Source of the DNA: Verrucomicrobiia bacterium | Lineage (GTDB): Bacteria > Verrucomicrobiota > Verrucomicrobiia > Opitutales > Cerasicoccaceae | Length of the DNA stretch: 64,000 bases | Reading direction: 5' to 3' | Assembly (NCBI GenBank): GCA_030432235.1 | Contig: JAUIHT010000004.1 | Location: 62,001-126,000, forward strand | Shown here: positions 34,408 through 42,666 of the stretch, piece by piece | How positions within the stretch are numbered: position 1 is the first letter of the stretch | Layout of the letters: the number at the start of each line of letters is the position of its first letter | Made by a program: the position numbers and the translations under genes | Notes under the pieces: generated by a model | The model's database searches: none | Told to the model about the DNA's origin: nothing | The model's input: only the letters and a program-made list of their open reading frames with translations

Positions 34408-35238
34408 ATGCTCGGAAAATTGCAAATCCCGTTGGCGGTCATTACCGCGGCTACTTTCACCGTCCTGGCGCAGGCCAAGGAAATCACCGCCACCGTCGAA
34501 AGCGTCGACACCGAGGCCCGCACGCTCACCCTCGACAACGGCCAAACCGTCCAGGTCGCTCCGGGTGATGCCGCCATCGGCTATGAGGGCAAACAAATCC
34601 GCGGCCAGTTGAACACCGGCTCCAAACCTCCCAAGCTGGACTTCATCTGGCCCGCCGACCCGCAGGAGGAAAAAGTCGCCGCCGGCATCAATCAGCTCCT
34701 GCACAACGACACCGTCACGCGTGGACGCAGTGCCTACCGCGGAGTCGGCGACCCCATCCCTGACTTCGCCCTCTACAACGAGAACGGCGAGCTCGTCACG
34801 GCCAAGAGCCTGCGCGGCAAGAACCTCGTCATGAACTTCATCTTCACCCGCTGCGCCGTGCCCACCATGTGCCCGGCCTCCATCGCCCGCATGAGCCGCC
34901 TCCAGCGCGAGGCCGCCGAGGCCGGCGTCGCGAACGTGGAGTTCGTCACCTTCACCTTCGACCCGGAGTTCGACACGCCCGGCGTACTGCGCCTCTACGG
35001 TCAGACACGCGGCCTCAACCTGGACAACTACACCCTCCTCACCGGCGACCCCGACGCCATCAAAGACCTCATGAAGCAGTTCGCCATCCTGACCATGGAA
35101 AGCGACGACACCATCAACCACACCATGGCCACGCTCATCGTCAACGAACACGGCAACATCACCTACCGCAAAGACGGCTCCCGCTGGAGCACCCAGGATT
35201 TTTTAGAGCGACTGCAAGCGATGGAGGAGAAGGAATAA
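34408..35238 (+). CDS. Sco1/SenC/PrrC-family copper chaperone
   Basis: The ATG at 34408 gives a signal peptide (MLGKLQIPLAVITAATFTVL then AQA) and avoids overlap with ctaA; a longer frame starts at 34354. Residues 25-85 form a copper-binding-like beta domain (KEITATVESVDTEARTLTL). The thioredoxin-fold Sco domain follows, with IFTRCAVPTMCPAS (Cys149 and Cys155) and a distal His in DTINHTMATLIV. The Cys spacing is CX5C, not the usual CX3C of Sco1. It most likely delivers copper to the CuA site of cytochrome oxidase, in keeping with the adjacent haem A genes. Confidence 0.87.
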   Translation: MLGKLQIPLAVITAATFTVLAQAKEITATVESVDTEARTLTLDNGQTVQVAPGDAAIGYEGKQIRGQLNTGSKPPKLDFIWPADPQEEKVAAGINQLLHNDTVTRGRSAYRGVGDPIPDFALYNENGELVTAKSLRGKNLVMNFIFTRCAVPTMCPASIARMSRLQREAAEAGVANVEFVTFTFDPEFDTPGVLRLYGQTRGLNLDNYTLLTGDPDAIKDLMKQFAILTMESDDTINHTMATLIVNEHGNITYRKDGSRWSTQDFLERLQAMEEKE

Positions 35239-35255
35239 TAAGCTATGAGATGACC

Positions 35256-36137
35256 TTACTCCATCCAATTTAGATTCCTACCAATCACAAGCTCAGTCAT
35301 TTGTGCATGATGAGTATTCTTCATTGGTATCGGTTTTGATTGAAAATGAAATCGATTCGCTAATGCCTTAACTTCTTCAGCATTATCATACGTCATGATA
35401 AAATCACCCTTCAATTGACTGCATGCATGAAACAATGCCTCATGATCTAGGTTGAAATGCGTATAAAGGCGATTACCTGCCTTTTTACCACCAGCGGTGT
35501 AAGGTGGATCAATAAAGTATACAGCGTTAGCTTGTTCCTTAAGTCGATCTAGCACATCAAATGCGTCGCCTTGCTCAAAACGTAGTCTTTCTCTCACCAA
35601 GTCCAGCGCCCTAAAGCGCTTAGCTAGGGTACTGGGATACCACCTCGAACGTATACCTTTGCCAGCTTCTCCGTTCTTCAGGAACCCAGAACCTGAAGCC
35701 AAAATTCCTCCATGAAATGTACGGTTTTTTATTATGGTTTGAAATGCTATCTCCCTGACATCTGTTTGTTTTTTATGTAGAGTTTCAATGGCATTTTCTT
35801 TTGTCATTTCAAAATCAAGAATTCGCCTGGCTAGCCATTCCCCATGACCTTTAATAACACATTGCCAAACCGCAGCTATTTCCTCATCTAGCTCTACCAT
35901 CAGAACCTCATCAGCCAAATTTTCACAAGCGGCTGTTAGGGATACAATTCCTCCACCAGCAAAAGGCTCAATCAATAGATTAGGCGTGTAAGGCAAGCTC
36001 CTCAACCATTCCCGTAACCTAGGTATAAACCAGGTTTTTCCTCCAGGATAGCGAAAAGGGCTACGCTGTGGCACCGATGCAACATTGATTGCCTTTTCAG
36101 CCTCATGTTGCTCTTCAAATAACAGGCTTTGTTTCAC
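35256..36137 (-). CDS. D12-class (Dam-type) adenine-specific DNA methyltransferase
   Basis: The 293-residue protein carries FRYPGGK (28-34, SAM-binding motif of Dam/D12 enzymes), the Gly-rich IEPFAGGG, and the catalytic DPPY (210-213), in the order of alpha-class N6-adenine methyltransferases. It starts with GTG at 36137, directly after the TAA of the restriction gene and in the same frame; GGAG at 36144-36147 lies six bases before the GTG and supports separate initiation. It protects host DNA from the NotI-like nuclease. Base composition is clearly more AT-rich than the neighbours. Confidence 0.9.
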   Translation of the reverse strand: MKQSLLFEEQHEAEKAINVASVPQRSPFRYPGGKTWFIPRLREWLRSLPYTPNLLIEPFAGGGIVSLTAACENLADEVLMVELDEEIAAVWQCVIKGHGEWLARRILDFEMTKENAIETLHKKQTDVREIAFQTIIKNRTFHGGILASGSGFLKNGEAGKGIRSRWYPSTLAKRFRALDLVRERLRFEQGDAFDVLDRLKEQANAVYFIDPPYTAGGKKAGNRLYTHFNLDHEALFHACSQLKGDFIMTYDNAEEVKALANRFHFQSKPIPMKNTHHAQMTELVIGRNLNWME

Positions 36138-36147
36138 TTAGCTCTCC
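36135..36147 (-). promoter_or_regulatory. Ribosome site and GTG start at the R-M junction
   Basis: On the minus strand the order is GGAG, six bases including the restriction gene's TAA, then GTG. The Shine-Dalgarno lies inside the last codons of the restriction gene, so the methyltransferase is probably translated by coupled re-initiation. Confidence 0.6.
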
Positions 36148-37034
36148 AATGGGTTTTCCACTGTATTATTTGTCGGCTCAGATTCCAGCTTTTCATCCAC
36201 TTTGGATTGAAGTTTATTCATGAATATTTCAAGTCGCCCAACTTTTGGTGTAGTTATCACGTTCAAGGAATCATTGAAACGCGTGTAGACCGTTTTTATC
36301 CGTTGGAGCGAAAACCCTGCTTTTTCATCGTTTGGCAGTAGGTCATATACTAACCAGGCAACTTCTGCATCTTTTTCCGGCACCTCTTCCAATGCAGGTA
36401 ATGTTGCAAAAAAGGCACTATCTAGTGCGACTGCCATTTTTTTGCCCCATGCATTCAATATGCCTCCTTTAAAGATCATTTGTGGTGCCAAACGCTTTCT
36501 GGATGAGGACAGGAAATCAGGCCGTGGATAATTTGGCTGCGAAGACCAATCCATAGTGGCTCGATCAGTTGGTTTTTCCATGTAGTAAGCATACGGATCT
36601 CGAACATTTCCTGAAATATAAACTGCTTGAACCTCCAAGGAACCAAAATCGTAAACTTGGCCTTTATCATCGTATGCAACAAGAACTACGTCAATATTAC
36701 CCGCAGATTTGCCATCTGCGTCGTTCAATCTGACTTCGGTTAACGAGGTCCAAGATGCATTTTCAGGAAAGAAAAACGATGCCGCGTCTTCGGCGATTAA
36801 CCAATTTTCTCGAAATCGAATAGGACAGGTAATAACAGGCCCCGAATTTGTGTTAATGCTACACACACCCAGCGGATCTTTAGCCTTATCTTTGGTGCAG
36901 TTTGGCACCTTGTTATTATACGGACAGAGTCTGTTTTTCCGAAACCGCTTTGCATTGCTACTCATATCAGCAGGTACGTGACCAAACACTTCCGCTAAAG
37001 GCTGCTTACCTATTTCCATTTTTCGAATCATCAA
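36138..37034 (-). CDS. NotI-family type II restriction endonuclease
   Basis: The 298-residue protein matches the NotI family: LAEVFG at the N-terminus, a four-Cys metal-binding fold (Cys37 in NRLCPYNN, Cys46 in PNCTK, Cys58 in GVCSI, Cys70 in ITCPIRF), and a PD-(D/E)xK-type catalytic core with Glu100 (TEVRLND), Asp115 (GNIDVVLV) and Glu134-x-Gln136 (LEVQAVYISG). The Glu-15-Asp spacing equals that which I recall for NotI (E145, D160). It is shorter than NotI (383 residues). Either ATG at 37034 or the one 15 bases downstream could be the start. It pairs with the adjoining adenine methyltransferase. Confidence 0.88.
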   Translation of the reverse strand: MMIRKMEIGKQPLAEVFGHVPADMSSNAKRFRKNRLCPYNNKVPNCTKDKAKDPLGVCSINTNSGPVITCPIRFRENWLIAEDAASFFFPENASWTSLTEVRLNDADGKSAGNIDVVLVAYDDKGQVYDFGSLEVQAVYISGNVRDPYAYYMEKPTDRATMDWSSQPNYPRPDFLSSSRKRLAPQMIFKGGILNAWGKKMAVALDSAFFATLPALEEVPEKDAEVAWLVYDLLPNDEKAGFSLQRIKTVYTRFNDSLNVITTPKVGRLEIFMNKLQSKVDEKLESEPTNNTVENPLES

Positions 37035-37477
37035 TAAATCTACAGCATCGTCAAGCGATGGCTTTATGTAAGAATATAGGGTGAGTCAAGAGACGGCAAG
37101 AGGATCAGACATTCTCTCTTTTCGCAAAAATCTAGCAAATGGCCCGAGGCTCACTTTTTTCTCAGAAAAATAGCCCAATAAAACGAAATTTCCCAACGCA
37201 GCCAAAAGACCCAAGGTAACTATTGGTGGCCTGTGATAGTATCATGGGCATGACTACAAAACGACCGACACGGCCGCCCTGACGAGGAGCCCATTCACCG
37301 AAACGCGGAACCTGTTTTTTCAGACGGGCCCCTGGCGTTCATCCGCCTGCTTTACCGATTCAGCGTATGGCAGGGCATGGAAAGCGACCAATGGATGTGT
37401 GCTTAAATGGATGAATCGAACCTGGGATACGGATGGAAGGCGGGGGATGCCGGACGGCTGTTCTTTGAAATATAGGC
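37035..37477. other. Intergenic region upstream of the restriction gene; no gene seen
   Basis: The left part (to about 37250) is AT-rich like the R-M genes and probably holds their promoter. TTGACT lies on the minus strand near 37087-37092 but no convincing -10 is placed. The right part returns to the GC-rich composition of the host. No controller (C-protein) gene, mobile-element gene or flanking direct repeat was recognised. Confidence 0.5.
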
Positions 37478-38095
37478 TTAGCCCAGCGCCACCAGAATCG
37501 CCACCTGGGCGACACCGACGAAAAAGCCCAGGATGGCGCCGAGCCACTCGATGGCGCGCAGCTCGCGGCGGGCAACCTCCAGCACGACGCTTTCCAGGTG
37601 CTCAATCTCGTAGGTCTCGATGCGCTTGCGCACGATCTCCCGCACCTGCAGGTGACTCTCCAGATCGTCGGCCAGGCGTTCGCGCATGGGTTCGATTTCC
37701 TCATCCACGGAGTCCTTGGCCGCGCGTTCGAGCATGCCCAGAGTGGTGTCGTTGACCATGCCGCCGAGCAGAGGGATGCGACGCAGCTTTTGCCCGAGTT
37801 TTTCGCGCACCACCCGATGAATGAAGCCGTCGACGTATTTGTGGACATCGATTTTGTCCAGCTCCTCGCGGATGACGTGCTGGCTGAGCAATTCGCGCTC
37901 GACGACCTCGGCCACCTTGTCGGCCAGTTCCATACGGCGGCGCGGCAGCAGCCCCTGGATGGTCAGCCCGAGGACCTTTTGCGGCGCGTGCGGACGAAAG
38001 AGCATACGGATGGCCAGCCAGTTGGTACCCCAGCCGATGAGGGCGGTGACGAGGGGTATCCAGGCCAGCCGGGCTATGGCCTCCAAGGTTTCCAT
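37478..38095 (-). CDS. DUF445 family membrane protein
   Basis: From the ATG at 38095 the product is 205 residues; the upstream extension of the frame overlaps the YmdB gene and is spurious. It starts with a membrane segment WIPLVTALIGWGTNWLAIRM containing the DUF445 signature G-x-x-T-N-x-L-A-I-x-M-L-F-x-P, followed by a long amphipathic helical region and a C-terminal membrane segment (GAILGFFVGVAQVAILVALG). The layout, a helical stalk between two anchors, is typical of the family. Role unknown. It is 11 bases downstream of the YmdB-like gene, so they form an operon. Confidence 0.88.
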   Translation of the reverse strand: METLEAIARLAWIPLVTALIGWGTNWLAIRMLFRPHAPQKVLGLTIQGLLPRRRMELADKVAEVVERELLSQHVIREELDKIDVHKYVDGFIHRVVREKLGQKLRRIPLLGGMVNDTTLGMLERAAKDSVDEEIEPMRERLADDLESHLQVREIVRKRIETYEIEHLESVVLEVARRELRAIEWLGAILGFFVGVAQVAILVALG

Positions 38096-38106
38096 GGGGT
38101 GAAAAG

Positions 38107-38892
38107 TTAAAGGGTCAGGCCGCGCTCCACCCGGTCGCAGGAGACGGCGCAGCCGCTCTCGCGATCGATTTCGAGCACGACACCGCAGAGGCGAACGTCT
38201 CCCGTGGCCACGGGCCACTTGCGCGGCAGGCCGTCGAGGAACTTCGCCACGATGGGTTGGATTTCGCGCCCCAACACGCTCTCGTAGGGGCCGGTCATGC
38301 CCGCATCGCTGAGGTAGGCCGTGCCACGTGGCAACACGCGGGCGTCGGCGGTCGGCACGTGCGTGTGGGTGCCGACTACAGCGACGGCGCGACCGTCCAG
38401 GTACCAGCCGAGGGCGATTTTTTCCGAGGTCGCCTCTCCGTGAACTTCGACGAACACCGCGTCGCATTCTTTGCGCAGCTCGGCCAGCTTGGCGTCAGCA
38501 CAACGAAAAGGGCAATCTCCCTGAGTCTTCATAAAAGTGCGCCCGAGGACGGTGACCACGCCGAGCTTGAAACCGTCCTTCTCGATAATGAGATGAGTGC
38601 GGCCAGGGTTATCGGCCGGTAGATTGGCCGGACGGCAGACCTTTTCCAGGTTACCGATTTCCTCCGAGAAGCCGCGCTGGTCCCAGAGGTGGTCCCCCAG
38701 AGTCAGCCCGTCGATGCCGTAACCGGTCAGCTCATGGGCGATGACTGTGGTCAAACCCGCACCCCCGGCGGCGTTTTCGGCGTTGGCGATGATGATATCC
38801 GCCTTCAATTCCTCCCGAACCGCCGACAGCAGAGCGCTGACGCATTCGCGCCCGGGCTTACCGACGATATCTCCAATGAACAAAATACGCAT
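38107..38892 (-). CDS. ymdB: YmdB-family metallophosphoesterase (cyclic nucleotide phosphodiesterase)
   Basis: The 261-residue protein shows the YmdB fold order: [14 protein letters not shown] (metal-ligand Asp), [43 protein letters not shown], and [17 protein letters not shown] with the paired His. Characterised members hydrolyse 2',3'- or 3',5'-cyclic nucleotides. Note LGDHLWD where many members have GNH; the Asn to Asp change at the metal site is unusual. The start is the ATG at 38892; a TTG four codons upstream is possible because GGAGG lies immediately before the ATG. Confidence 0.88.
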   Translation of the reverse strand: MRILFIGDIVGKPGRECVSALLSAVREELKADIIIANAENAAGGAGLTTVIAHELTGYGIDGLTLGDHLWDQRGFSEEIGNLEKVCRPANLPADNPGRTHLIIEKDGFKLGVVTVLGRTFMKTQGDCPFRCADAKLAELRKECDAVFVEVHGEATSEKIALGWYLDGRAVAVVGTHTHVPTADARVLPRGTAYLSDAGMTGPYESVLGREIQPIVAKFLDGLPRKWPVATGDVRLCGVVLEIDRESGCAVSCDRVERGLTL

Positions 38893-39025
38893 TCCTCCAA
38901 GCAAGAAGCAAAGCGCACCAGAATGAAAGGGAAAATCCGCGCCAGAAACTGAATCTTAACGGACGAAAATAGCCCTTGACGAGTGCGCATGAACCCGGTT
39001 TGTTCTTCCGCTTTCCCTGTGACAA

Positions 39026-39101
<76 letters not shown>

Positions 39102-39216
39102 CTTTCAGCCAACGACTTAGGAAAAGCGGGCGACTCGACGCTTACTACCGGTAGTCCTTTTTTGCGCAGCTTATCCTGGGCATAAAGCACTGAGATACCA
39201 ACACGGCGGGAATATT

Positions 39217-39292
39217 ATCGCGATGGGGATCGTTCGCGATCTCTGGCCGGCCCGCGTCCGTCCTGACACTCCACTTCCGGCAGTGACAGGAC
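39217..39292 (+). other. Two tandem hairpins in the tRNA-porin intergenic gap
   Basis: ATCGCGA (39217-39223) pairs perfectly with TCGCGAT (39234-39240). GTCCTGACACT (39260-39270) pairs with AGTGACAGGAC (39282-39292) with one mismatch in 11, followed by GTCGTTTT. The second has terminator-like form for the plus strand. The 390-base gap (39102-39491) has no convincing open frame, so these may belong to a structured RNA or to tRNA read-through control. Confidence 0.35.
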
Positions 39293-39403
39293 GTCGTTTT
39301 CGAGTCGGCCCTGCCCGTAGCGTCCCTTGAAGTCGTGGCCGGGGGACAGCCATCTCTTAACCATGTCGACGGAGTATGCCAAAGGTCAGCTTGTACACGC
39401 TAA

Positions 39404-39454
39404 GGGCGGGTGATGGGAAGCTGATTTCACAGCTCTCCGCACCACCACCCGCCC
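39404..39454 (-). terminator. Hairpin downstream of the nitrate operon's last gene
   Basis: GGGCGGGTG (39404-39412) pairs with CACCCGCCC (39446-39454), extended by several more pairs and an inner AGCTG/CAGCT stem. It begins 38 bases after the porin stop codon. There is no T tract on the minus strand, so it may be a 3'-end stabilising structure or a Rho-assisted end rather than an intrinsic terminator. Confidence 0.45.
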
Positions 39455-39491
39455 AGCGCATATAGTAAAACTACAAACTAGATTTTTTGAA

Positions 39492-40826
39492 TTACAGGCT
39501 GAAGTCGAATTGTACCCAGACCTTGGTAACATTGGCGGCCAGGCCAACGTTGGGCGAACCATTGCCATTGTAATAGGCGAACTTCACCAGGCCCGAAAGG
39601 TTTTCGGTAATTTTACGGGAGAGGCCGATGTCGAACTCCTTGCCGTAGGTGTTGCTGGACTGCTGCGCGGTGAAGTAGTGCAGAGCGCCGTTGAGCTTGA
39701 ACTCGTAAGGTAGGCCCGCGCCGTAGTAGATGTAGTAGTCCTGCAGGCCGGTGGCTGGAGTCACGAGAAACTGGTCGGCCCAGCCGTTGAACTTGTGCAG
39801 AGTTGCCAGCGGCGTCTGGAAAGCGCGTGTGCCGTTGCCGCTGAGATTTTCAAACCCGATACCGAGCGTATACTTCTGGTATTTGGCTCCCGCTTTGAAG
39901 TGCCAGTAGTTCTCGAAGAAGCTGCCTGCGCTGGCGCCGTTGCTAACCTGAAAGGCGTATTCGGCGCGGAAGGGGATGCTCCAGTCGTCGTCAATTTTGT
40001 AGGCACCATCATAGAACAAACCTGCTGTGCTGCCGGAACTCGCAGAGGAAAAGGCGCTCGTTCCCAAGTCCAGATAATAGAAGTAGGCTCCGAGCGTGCC
40101 GTAGGGAACACCCTCGTAGTGAAGATTCACGAAGTGGTTATTCGTCTGGAAGCGATTCAGTGGCTGAACCAAGGTGCCGCCCGCTGTGTAAATCGGATCG
40201 GCATAGACGCCGAAGATGCGATTGGTCTGCCAACTATAGGCGTAGGAGAGCCACGTGTCCTTGATGATTTCCGTTTCGAAACGGGCAGCATCAAAGGTCT
40301 GGTCGTTCTGACGCCAGGCGACGGCGCCTACGAAACGCTGGTTGTCCAGGTTGATGATTTGTCGTCCACCTTTGACGTCACTGTTGTAACCACTGTAACC
40401 GGCGAAGAGTTGGTTCAGTTGGTTATTGCGCGGGTCGGCGATGACGGCTCGGCCACCAGGCGGGGGCGTTGCCTGGTACTGGCTCAGGTTCAGTGCCCAG
40501 GTGTTCTCGAATTCGCCCAGGCCGTAAAAGCCGTGGAACTTGGGCGTCTCGTAGCCGATACGCGTGCGCAGGGTCCAGGCGGAGTCCGACTGGAGCCCCT
40601 GCTGGGCGACATGCTCGAAGCGGAAGCGCGTGTTGAAGATAAGGTGCCCCTGATCGAGCGGAATAGGCGCACCTTCGGTGTAGCTCAGGGCTTTTTGTCC
40701 GAGAGCCGTATTCTTTGAAGCGGCAGTCCACTCTGCGGGTGCCTCTCCCAGGTCGATAAGGTCGACCGCGTTGAGTCGTGCCGCGAGAGCGAGCACGAAG
40801 ATAGCCTTTGCTAACTTAGTTTTCAT
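39492..40826 (-). CDS. Outer-membrane beta-barrel protein (alginate-export/porin-like)
   Basis: The 444-residue product has a signal peptide (MKTKLAKAIFVLALAARLNA) and alternating hydrophobic, aromatic-rich strands throughout, such as LIFNTRFRFEHVAQQ, WTLRTRIGYETPKFHGFYG and GLVKFAYYNGNG, ending in VQFDFSL with the terminal aromatic signature of barrel proteins. The N-terminal R-x-R-x-E-x-V pattern resembles the alginate-export family. As last gene of the nitrate operon, 55 bases after the diflavin reductase, it may admit nitrate through the outer membrane; this is inference from position. Confidence 0.82.
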   Translation of the reverse strand: MKTKLAKAIFVLALAARLNAVDLIDLGEAPAEWTAASKNTALGQKALSYTEGAPIPLDQGHLIFNTRFRFEHVAQQGLQSDSAWTLRTRIGYETPKFHGFYGLGEFENTWALNLSQYQATPPPGGRAVIADPRNNQLNQLFAGYSGYNSDVKGGRQIINLDNQRFVGAVAWRQNDQTFDAARFETEIIKDTWLSYAYSWQTNRIFGVYADPIYTAGGTLVQPLNRFQTNNHFVNLHYEGVPYGTLGAYFYYLDLGTSAFSSASSGSTAGLFYDGAYKIDDDWSIPFRAEYAFQVSNGASAGSFFENYWHFKAGAKYQKYTLGIGFENLSGNGTRAFQTPLATLHKFNGWADQFLVTPATGLQDYYIYYGAGLPYEFKLNGALHYFTAQQSSNTYGKEFDIGLSRKITENLSGLVKFAYYNGNGSPNVGLAANVTKVWVQFDFSL

Positions 40827-40881
40827 TAGTTTATAATTGTTGGCGATTTAGGTTTATGTTTTGCGGTCAGCGTAAAAGGAA

Positions 40882-42666
40882 TTAATAGACGTCGCGCAGG
40901 TAGCGCTTTTGCTTCTTCAGGTCGTCCACATAGGCGGTGGCGGCTTCTGCATCCAGATTGGCATGTTCAGAAATGATTTCATGCAGAGCGGCATCGACGT
41001 CCTTAGCCATTCGAGAGCCGTCCCCGCAGACATAGAAGTAGGCGCCCTGCTCGAGCCATTGGAAAAGCTCTGCCCCATTTTCCCGCATACGATCCTGCAC
41101 GTAGACCTTCTTGTCAGTGTCGCGGGAGAAAGCGGTATCGAGGCGGTGGAGCACGCTGTCCTTTTGCAGGGCCTCCAACTCCTCCTCGTAAAGGAAATCG
41201 AGGGCCCGCTTTTGGTCGCCGAAGAAGAGCCAGTTTTTGCCTGTGGCGCTTGTGGCCTTGCGCTCGTGCAGAAAGGCGCGGAAGGGAGCGATGCCGGTGC
41301 CGGGGCCGACCATGATCATCGGCTTGTCGATATCTGCCGGTGGCTTGAAGTGCTTGTTGGGCTGGATGAATATAGGCAGATCATGGCCTGGCGTGGCGTC
41401 CGCCAGGAAGTTGGAGCAAACCCCCTTGCGGTCGCGCCCATGCGTCTTGTAGCGAACGACACCCACGGTCAGGTGGATTTGCCCGTCGTGGGCCTTCGGG
41501 CTGGAGGAAATCGAGTACAGGCGCGGGGCCAATTTCTTGAGGAGGCCGACGAAATCGCCGGGGGATTCGAATTTCGCGGGGAAGTCCAGCAGTGAGTCAA
41601 TCAAGTGACGTCCGTCCAGATAAGCCACCAGAGTTTCTTTGTCGCCGCTCAGCAAGGCATCGAGTTTCTCGCTCTTGGCAAAGGGCGCATAGCTTTCGAG
41701 CAAAATCTTATTCAGGCCGCAGATGTCATAATGACTCATGAGCGCCTCGCGCAAGGTGACCATATCACCGGTGGAGCCGGGTACGCTTTCTTCGCCGCTA
41801 AAGCCCAATAATCTCAAGACCTCCTCAGCCAATTCCGGATGGTTGGTGGGCTTTATGCCGAGCGCGTCGCCGGCTTCGTAGGTAAGATCGGAGCCGTTGA
41901 GGCAGATTTCCACGTGACGCACATCCTTGGCAGAGCCGTCCTTGTTCAGGGTGGTATTGTTCAGAAGCTTTGCCAGATACGGCTTATCGCGGGTGTATTT
42001 GGGGCCGGTGGTTTTGCTTGCTTCTGTTGTGAGGACGGATGCTGAGGCGGGTTCGTCAACTGTATCACTCTCCTGATACAGAGCGCTCAGGGCGCCATCA
42101 AGCCATGTGCTGTAGTCTTCGTCAAATTCCACGTCGCACCACACTCCGGGAGCAGCCCGTTGCGCTCCGAGTTTTTCCAGGCGAGCATCGAAGTCTTTGG
42201 CGCATTGGTTGAACTCCGGATAATTGGTATCTCCCAGCCCCAGGACACTATAGCGCAGGCCGTCCAGCTTGGGTGCATCACCGTTTCCGATGAAGGCATG
42301 CAGTTCGGCAGCATTGTCCGGCGGCTCGCCGTCCCCATAGGTTGAGGTGATGAGGAGCAGGCTCTTCTCATCTTTGAGCCGGGCCTTGTCGTATTCACCC
42401 ATATCAAAAGTCTCGACGGTGAATCCTTTGGTCGTGGCGGCTTTGGCGGTTTTCCTGGCCAGGCTCTCGGCATTACCGGTTTGCGAACCCCAGAGAATGG
42501 TCAGGGGCACGGCAGGCTTTGCCTCCGGCAAGGCGCCAGGCTGCGCCATGGCGCTCGAGAACATGCCCGCAAGGTAGCCGTTGAGCCAGGAGCGTTGCTC
42601 CTCGGTGAAGGGCGCGTTGTCAGGAATGAACGGCACGAGGCCGGGTTGGAAATTAGGCTGCGACAT
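40882..42666 (-). CDS. Diflavin NADPH reductase (CysJ-like), probable electron donor to nitrite reductase
   Basis: The 594-residue protein has a short N-terminal helix ([16 protein letters not shown]), an FMN flavodoxin domain ([22 protein letters not shown], about 53-190), an FAD domain ([28 protein letters not shown]) and an NADP-binding domain ([35 protein letters not shown], ending YLRDVY). This is the CysJ/cytochrome P450 reductase architecture. CysJ normally serves sulfite reductase, but here it overlaps the nirA stop by 14 bases inside a nitrate operon, so transfer from NADPH to nitrite reductase is the likelier role. Confidence 0.88.
   Translation of the reverse strand: MSQPNFQPGLVPFIPDNAPFTEEQRSWLNGYLAGMFSSAMAQPGALPEAKPAVPLTILWGSQTGNAESLARKTAKAATTKGFTVETFDMGEYDKARLKDEKSLLLITSTYGDGEPPDNAAELHAFIGNGDAPKLDGLRYSVLGLGDTNYPEFNQCAKDFDARLEKLGAQRAAPGVWCDVEFDEDYSTWLDGALSALYQESDTVDEPASASVLTTEASKTTGPKYTRDKPYLAKLLNNTTLNKDGSAKDVRHVEICLNGSDLTYEAGDALGIKPTNHPELAEEVLRLLGFSGEESVPGSTGDMVTLREALMSHYDICGLNKILLESYAPFAKSEKLDALLSGDKETLVAYLDGRHLIDSLLDFPAKFESPGDFVGLLKKLAPRLYSISSSPKAHDGQIHLTVGVVRYKTHGRDRKGVCSNFLADATPGHDLPIFIQPNKHFKPPADIDKPMIMVGPGTGIAPFRAFLHERKATSATGKNWLFFGDQKRALDFLYEEELEALQKDSVLHRLDTAFSRDTDKKVYVQDRMRENGAELFQWLEQGAYFYVCGDGSRMAKDVDAALHEIISEHANLDAEAATAYVDDLKKQKRYLRDVY

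Noticed and set aside
37338-37400. Short plus-strand stretch reading AFIRLLYRFSV, similar to the start of YidD
   Set aside because: Only about eight residues match, the conserved YidD Cys region is absent and a stop follows soon; insufficient even for a pseudogene call.
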